A DNA stretch of 64,000 bases from Scandinavium lactucae (GTDB taxonomy: Bacteria > Pseudomonadota > Gammaproteobacteria > Enterobacterales > Enterobacteriaceae): the NCBI RefSeq assembly GCF_033843265.1, contig NZ_JAWXRD010000001.1, positions 384,373 through 448,372 of the forward strand, read 5' to 3'. The position numbers and the translations under genes are program-made. The notes beneath the pieces were generated by a model. That model was given only the letters and a program-made list of their open reading frames with translations, searched no databases and was not told the DNA's origin. Positions 60,475-64,000 of this stretch are shown here, one piece after another. Position 1 is the first letter of the stretch, and every line of letters starts with the position of its first letter.

Positions 60475-61290
60475 TTACCAGCCTTTAACCGCGCCACCGT
60501 TGAAGATCTTGTTGGCCGCTTCGAACACTTCGTCAGACTGATACGCTTCAACGAATTTCTTCACGTTTTCCGCGTCTTTGTTATCTTCACGACTGACGAT
60601 CAGGTTCACGTACGGAGAGTCTTTGTCTTCAACAAAGATGCCGTCTTTCGCTGGGGTCAGGCCAATCTGGCTGGCGTAAGTGGTGTTGATAACCGCCAGA
60701 GCAATCTGCGCATCGTCCAGGGAACGCGGCAGCTGTGGGGCTTCCAGCTCAACAATTTTCAGGTTTTTCGGGTTCTCAGTCACGTCCAGAACGGTCGGCA
60801 ACAGACCAACACCGTCTTTCAGTTTGATCAGGCCGACTTTCTGCAGCAGCAGCAGTGAACGACCAAGGTTGGTTGGGTCGTTAGGCACCGCAACCTGAGA
60901 GCCCGGCTGCAGTTCGTCCAGAGATTTGATTTTCTTGGAGTAACCGGCAATTGGGTAAACAAAGGTGCTGCCGACCGGAACCAGTTTGTAACCGCGGTCT
61001 TTAATCTGCTGATCCAGGTAAGGTTTGTGCTGGAAGGCGTTGGCATCGATATCGCCTTTGCTCAGCGCTTCATTTGGTAGAACGTAATCGTTGAAGGTCA
61101 CCAGCTCAACGTCGAGGCCATACTTCTCTTTCGCCACTTTCTGAGCAACTTCAGCGACCTGCTGTTCTGAACCCACAATCACGCCGACTTTGATATGGTT
61201 AGGGTCTTTCTGATCCGGACCACAACCCACCAGTGCCAGAGAACCAATCAGGGCACCCAGGGCCGCAAAGGTTTTAATCTTGAACGCCAT
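60475..61290 (-). CDS. metQ: Methionine-binding lipoprotein MetQ
   Basis: Substrate-binding part of the D- and L-methionine ABC importer. It has 271 residues. The signal ends in lipobox LVGC with lipidated C23, so the protein is anchored on the periplasmic face of the inner membrane. The NlpA-type fold is clear from IKVGVIVGSEQQVAEVAQ and FQHKPYLDQQ. Third gene of metNIQ, 41 bases after metI. Confidence 0.97.
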   Translation of the reverse strand: MAFKIKTFAALGALIGSLALVGCGPDQKDPNHIKVGVIVGSEQQVAEVAQKVAKEKYGLDVELVTFNDYVLPNEALSKGDIDANAFQHKPYLDQQIKDRGYKLVPVGSTFVYPIAGYSKKIKSLDELQPGSQVAVPNDPTNLGRSLLLLQKVGLIKLKDGVGLLPTVLDVTENPKNLKIVELEAPQLPRSLDDAQIALAVINTTYASQIGLTPAKDGIFVEDKDSPYVNLIVSREDNKDAENVKKFVEAYQSDEVFEAANKIFNGGAVKGW

Positions 61291-61331
61291 TTTCTTTCCT
61301 TAACTCTTAGAGTTGTTTGTTGTGTGTAACG

Positions 61332-61985
61332 TTACTTGTGAGTGACAGCCCGGACGATACGATCGCCAGAGAATTGAATTAAATAAACCAGAACTACCAG
61401 TAATACCAGAACGGTATTCATAACCGTAGCGTTATAACCAATGTAACCGTACTGATAGCCAATCTGACCGAGACCACCGGCACCAACAGCCCCGCCCATC
61501 GCGGAGTAACCCACCAGGGTAATCAGCGTGATGGTTGCTGCATTCACCAGGCCTGGCATCGCTTCTGGCAGCAGGACTTTACGCACGATCTGCATGACCG
61601 TGGCACCCATAGCGCGTGAGGCTTCAATCAGGCCGGTCGGGATTTCCAGCAACGCGTTTTCCACCATGCGGGCAATAAACGGTGCGGCACCCACGGTCAG
61701 GGGAACAATCGCCGCCTGCAGGCCGATGGAGGTGCCAACAATCACGCGCGTAAATGGAATCATCCACACCAGCAGGATAATGAACGGAATAGAACGGAAG
61801 ATGTTGACCAACGCAGAGAGCGTGCGGTACAGCTTGACGTTTTCAGCAATTTGGCCCGGACGTGTAACGTACAGCAATACGCCAACCGGCAGACCCAGTA
61901 CGAAACCGAAGAAACCGGAAACAAAGGTCATGGCCAACGTTTCCCAAACGCCGCGCGCCAGTAACCACATCATTGGCTCAGACAT
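61332..61985 (-). CDS. metI: Methionine ABC transporter permease MetI
   Basis: Inner-membrane channel of the methionine importer; two copies pair with two MetN. It has 217 residues with five membrane segments. The EAA-type coupling loop EASRAMGATVMQIVRKVLLPEA is near 122-143. It starts inside the last codons of metN (8-base overlap), so translation is coupled. Confidence 0.97.
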   Translation of the reverse strand: MSEPMMWLLARGVWETLAMTFVSGFFGFVLGLPVGVLLYVTRPGQIAENVKLYRTLSALVNIFRSIPFIILLVWMIPFTRVIVGTSIGLQAAIVPLTVGAAPFIARMVENALLEIPTGLIEASRAMGATVMQIVRKVLLPEAMPGLVNAATITLITLVGYSAMGGAVGAGGLGQIGYQYGYIGYNATVMNTVLVLLVVLVYLIQFSGDRIVRAVTHK

Positions 61986-63009
61986 AACCCAGTACCTCTA
62001 CTTTCACATGGTGTTCTTGCAGCCAGGCAATCGCGGCTTGCGTATCGTTTTGTGTGCCGTGCATTTCAGTCAGCATGATGCCGAACTTCACGCCACCGGC
62101 ATAATCCATCTGCGCGCTAATAATGTTGTTGTTGACGTTGAAGCGGCGTGCCGTTTCCGACAGCAGCGGGGCATCAACGGACTGTCCGGTAAATTCCATT
62201 CGCAGCATGGGTACGCTGTCGGCCTGCGCTTCTGGTTTCAGACGCGCCAGATAGTCTTCCGGAATGTCCAGATGCAGGGTGGACTGAATGAACTGTTGTG
62301 CCAGTGGTGTTTTCGGATGGGAGAACACTTCACTCACCGTGTCCTGCTCAATCAACTCACCGTTGCTGATAACAGCCACGCAGTCACAAATGCGCTTAAC
62401 CACGTCCATCTCATGGGTGATCAGCAGAATGGTCAGACCCAGACGACGGTTAATGTCTTTCAGCAGTTCGAGAATAGAACGGGTGGTTGCTGGATCCAGT
62501 GCGCTGGTGGCTTCATCACACAACAATACTTTTGGATTACTGGCCAGCGCACGGGCAATGGCCACGCGCTGCTTCTGTCCACCAGATAAGTTGGCAGGGT
62601 AGCTGTCGTGCTTATCCGACAGGCCGACGAGGTCAAGCAGTTCCGTCACGCGGCGTTTGATTTCTTCTTTAGGCGTATTGTCGAGTTCGAGTGGCAGCGC
62701 CACGTTACCGAATACGGTCCGGGAAGCCAGCAGATTAAAGTGCTGGAAAATCATACCAATCTGGCGACGTGCTTTAGTTAACTGTGATTCAGAAAGGGCC
62801 GTTAAATCCTGCCCATCAACGAGCACGCTTCCCTGGGTTGGACGCTCGAGTAAGTTGACACAGCGGATCAGGGTACTTTTACCCGCGCCGGAGGCACCGA
62901 TGACGCCATAGATTTGTCCTGCAGGCACATGCAGGCTGACATTATTCAACGCCTGAATTGTTCTGTGGCCCTGCTGGAACACTTTGGTGATGTTTGAAAG
63001 TTTTATCAT
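61978..63009 (-). CDS. metN: Methionine ABC transporter ATP-binding protein MetN
   Basis: ATPase of the methionine importer. It has 343 residues. Walker A GASGAGKST is at 38-46, the signature LSGGQ at 141-145 and Walker B VLLCDE at 161-166. The C-terminal NIL/ACT-like domain (about 265-343) binds methionine and shuts the transporter when methionine is plentiful. First gene of metNIQ, behind a promoter with a MetJ site. Confidence 0.97.
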   Translation of the reverse strand: MIKLSNITKVFQQGHRTIQALNNVSLHVPAGQIYGVIGASGAGKSTLIRCVNLLERPTQGSVLVDGQDLTALSESQLTKARRQIGMIFQHFNLLASRTVFGNVALPLELDNTPKEEIKRRVTELLDLVGLSDKHDSYPANLSGGQKQRVAIARALASNPKVLLCDEATSALDPATTRSILELLKDINRRLGLTILLITHEMDVVKRICDCVAVISNGELIEQDTVSEVFSHPKTPLAQQFIQSTLHLDIPEDYLARLKPEAQADSVPMLRMEFTGQSVDAPLLSETARRFNVNNNIISAQMDYAGGVKFGIMLTEMHGTQNDTQAAIAWLQEHHVKVEVLGYV

Positions 63010-63086
63010 TAGCTATTTATTATCGTAAGGTGATTTGCCGTGGCATTTTCTGCTGCTGCAGAGTGCAGCGACCGTCAATGAAATGG

Positions 63087-63115
63087 ATGTTAAGGCATCC
63101 AGACGTCTAAATCAA
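63087..63115 (-). promoter_or_regulatory. Candidate metNIQ promoter
   Basis: On the minus strand TTGATT (63110-63115), 17 bases, TAACAT (63087-63092). The spacer contains the MetJ operator. The metN leader would be about 70 bases. Confidence 0.65.
63093..63108. promoter_or_regulatory. MetJ operator (two met boxes)
   Basis: A perfect 8-base met box AGACGTCT (63101-63108) adjoins a weaker AGGCATCC (63093-63100). MetJ with SAM binds tandem met boxes co-operatively. They lie between the -35 and -10 of the metN promoter, so binding would block RNA polymerase. Confidence 0.8.
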
Positions 63116-63197
63116 TCCGGGGCAGCGATAATGAGCACTTTATTGGCGCATCAAACATGAGATAATAGGCTCACATGCCTTATTCAGGAGCAAACCG

Positions 63198-63764
63198 GTG
63201 GCAAAAACCGTTCCCGCAATTTTCTTAGACCGTGATGGCACCATTAATGTCGATCATGGCTACGTTCACGAAATTGACGCATTTGAGTTTATCGATGGCG
63301 CTATTGATGCCATGCGCGAGTTAAAAGAGATGGGTTATGCGCTGGTGCTGGTAACGAACCAGTCCGGCATTGCTCGCGGTAAGTTTACCGAAGCGCAGTT
63401 TGAAACATTAACCGAGTGGATGGACTGGTCGCTGGCGGATCGGGGGGTGGATCTTGATGGTATCTATTACTGCCCACATCACCCGCAAGGAACAGTAGAA
63501 GAATACCGCCAGGTATGTGATTGCCGTAAACCGCACCCAGGGATGCTAATCTCTGCCCGGGATTTTCTGCATATCGATATGGATGCCTCCTTTATGGTTG
63601 GTGACAAAGTTGAAGATATGCAGGCCGCCGCAGCTGCAGGTGTAGGTACGAAAGTCTTAGTGCGTACCGGCAAGCCTGTTACCGATGAGGCCGAAAATGC
63701 AGCAGATTGGGTGATTGATAGCCTGGCAGCCCTGCCCACGGCTATCAAAAAGCAGAATAAATAG
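63198..63764 (+). CDS. gmhB: D-glycero-D-manno-heptose-1,7-bisphosphate 7-phosphatase
   Basis: Dephosphorylates heptose bisphosphate in making ADP-heptose for the LPS inner core. It has 188 residues of the HAD superfamily: nucleophile D11 and acid D13 (FLDRDGT), Thr-Asn in LVTNQSG, and zinc ligands C92, H94, C107 and C109. The start is GTG with AGGAG 8 bases upstream. A TAATAG at 63163-63168 is a possible -10. It is divergent from metNIQ; the rRNA promoters follow. Confidence 0.96.
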   Translation: MAKTVPAIFLDRDGTINVDHGYVHEIDAFEFIDGAIDAMRELKEMGYALVLVTNQSGIARGKFTEAQFETLTEWMDWSLADRGVDLDGIYYCPHHPQGTVEEYRQVCDCRKPHPGMLISARDFLHIDMDASFMVGDKVEDMQAAAAAGVGTKVLVRTGKPVTDEAENAADWVIDSLAALPTAIKKQNK

Positions 63765-63813
63765 CCGTTGAGGCGAAAAGGTGAGCGGTTGAAATAAAAA
63801 TGCATTTTTCCGC

Positions 63814-63841
63814 TTGTCATTCCTCGGCAGCTCCCTATAAT
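63814..63841 (+). promoter_or_regulatory. rRNA operon promoter P1
   Basis: TTGTCA (63814-63819), 16 bases, TATAAT (63836-63841), then the GCGCC discriminator typical of ribosomal P1 promoters. An A/T-rich UP element (about 63791-63810) lies just upstream. By gene order this is the rrnH operon; the 16S gene is beyond the right edge. DksA, encoded at 2.3 kb, and ppGpp would control it. Confidence 0.88.
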
Positions 63842-63933
63842 GCGCCTCCATCGACACGGAACAACGGCAAGCAAGCCGCCGGGTCAGCAGGGTTTCTCCG
63901 GAAATTCTGACAGAGAAAAGCGAAAATAATTGC

Positions 63934-63961
63934 TTGACTCTGAATGAGGAAAGCGTAATAT
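63934..63961 (+). promoter_or_regulatory. rRNA operon promoter P2
   Basis: TTGACT (63934-63939), 16 bases, TAATAT (63956-63961), exactly 120 bases downstream of P1, the usual P1-P2 distance. The window ends 39 bases later, before boxA and the 16S gene. Confidence 0.85.
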
Positions 63962-64000
63962 ACGCCACCTCGAGTTAGCAAGCGAAAGCGCGTAACTCAC

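Noticed and set aside
1..64000. An undescribed multi-gene system
   Set aside because: Every substantial gene is a recognisable enterobacterial gene in the expected order, except the chitinase, which is a single gene. I saw no uncharacterised gene cluster, defence island, secretion locus or prophage.
63842..64000. Start of the 16S rRNA gene
   Set aside because: Only the P1/P2 promoter region is inside the window; the last bases are P2 leader and no 16S sequence is seen.

Overview
The window is a stretch of ordinary enterobacterial chromosome. Protein identities, gene order, GTG/TTG/ATT start codons and regulatory sites all match the pcnB-to-rrnH region of Escherichia coli and its close relatives. 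Most products look only modestly diverged from the E. coli proteins. The organism is therefore a member of the Enterobacteriaceae (Enterobacter/Citrobacter/Lelliottia-like by general appearance). I cannot name the genus from this window alone.

Layout, left to right. (1) 1-4.2 kb, minus strand: thpR, sfsA, dksA, gluQ and a pcnB cut off by the window edge (RNA ends, stringent response, tRNA modification). (2) 4.3-9.4 kb, plus: hrpB and mrcB (PBP1b). (3) 9.5-15.5 kb: the Fur-type fhuACDB ferrichrome uptake operon. (4) 15.6-22.7 kb: hemL, clcA, erpA, yadS-btuF-mtnN and dgt. (5) 22.7-29.2 kb: degP with a sigma-E type promoter, then yaeH, dapD, glnD and map on the minus strand. The cdaR and yaeI genes that E. 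coli carries here are absent. (6) 29.3-49.0 kb, plus: rpsB-tsf, pyrH, frr, dxr, uppS, cdsA, rseP, bamA, skp, lpxD, fabZ, lpxA, lpxB, rnhB, dnaE, accA. This is the large translation/isoprenoid/outer-membrane/lipid A block. (7) 49.1-51.0 kb: the one clear accessory gene, a secreted modular GH19 chitinase inserted between accA and ldcC. (8) 51.1-57.4 kb: ldcC, yaeR, tilS, rof-yaeP (minus), yaeQ, arfB, nlpE. (9) 57.4-63.0 kb, minus: proS, trmO-rcsF and the MetJ-type metNIQ operon. (10) 63.2-64.0 kb: gmhB, then the P1/P2 promoters of an rRNA operon whose genes lie beyond the right edge.

Functionally the window joins envelope biogenesis (PBP1b, BamA, Skp, LpxA/B/D, UppS, CdsA, GmhB) with envelope stress control (DegP, RseP, RcsF, NlpE). 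It also holds nutrient import (FhuACDB, BtuF, MetNIQ) and core translation and replication genes. I see no prophage, insertion sequence, integron, CRISPR array, tRNA or toxin-antitoxin locus, and no undescribed multi-gene system. The points that merit a second look are the chitinase and its eight-G tract, a promoter-plus-terminator leader before uppS, the missing cdaR/yaeI, shortened surface loops in FhuA and BamA, and several structured intergenic regions.

Comparisons with E. coli lengths and residues are from memory of those proteins; no search was run.
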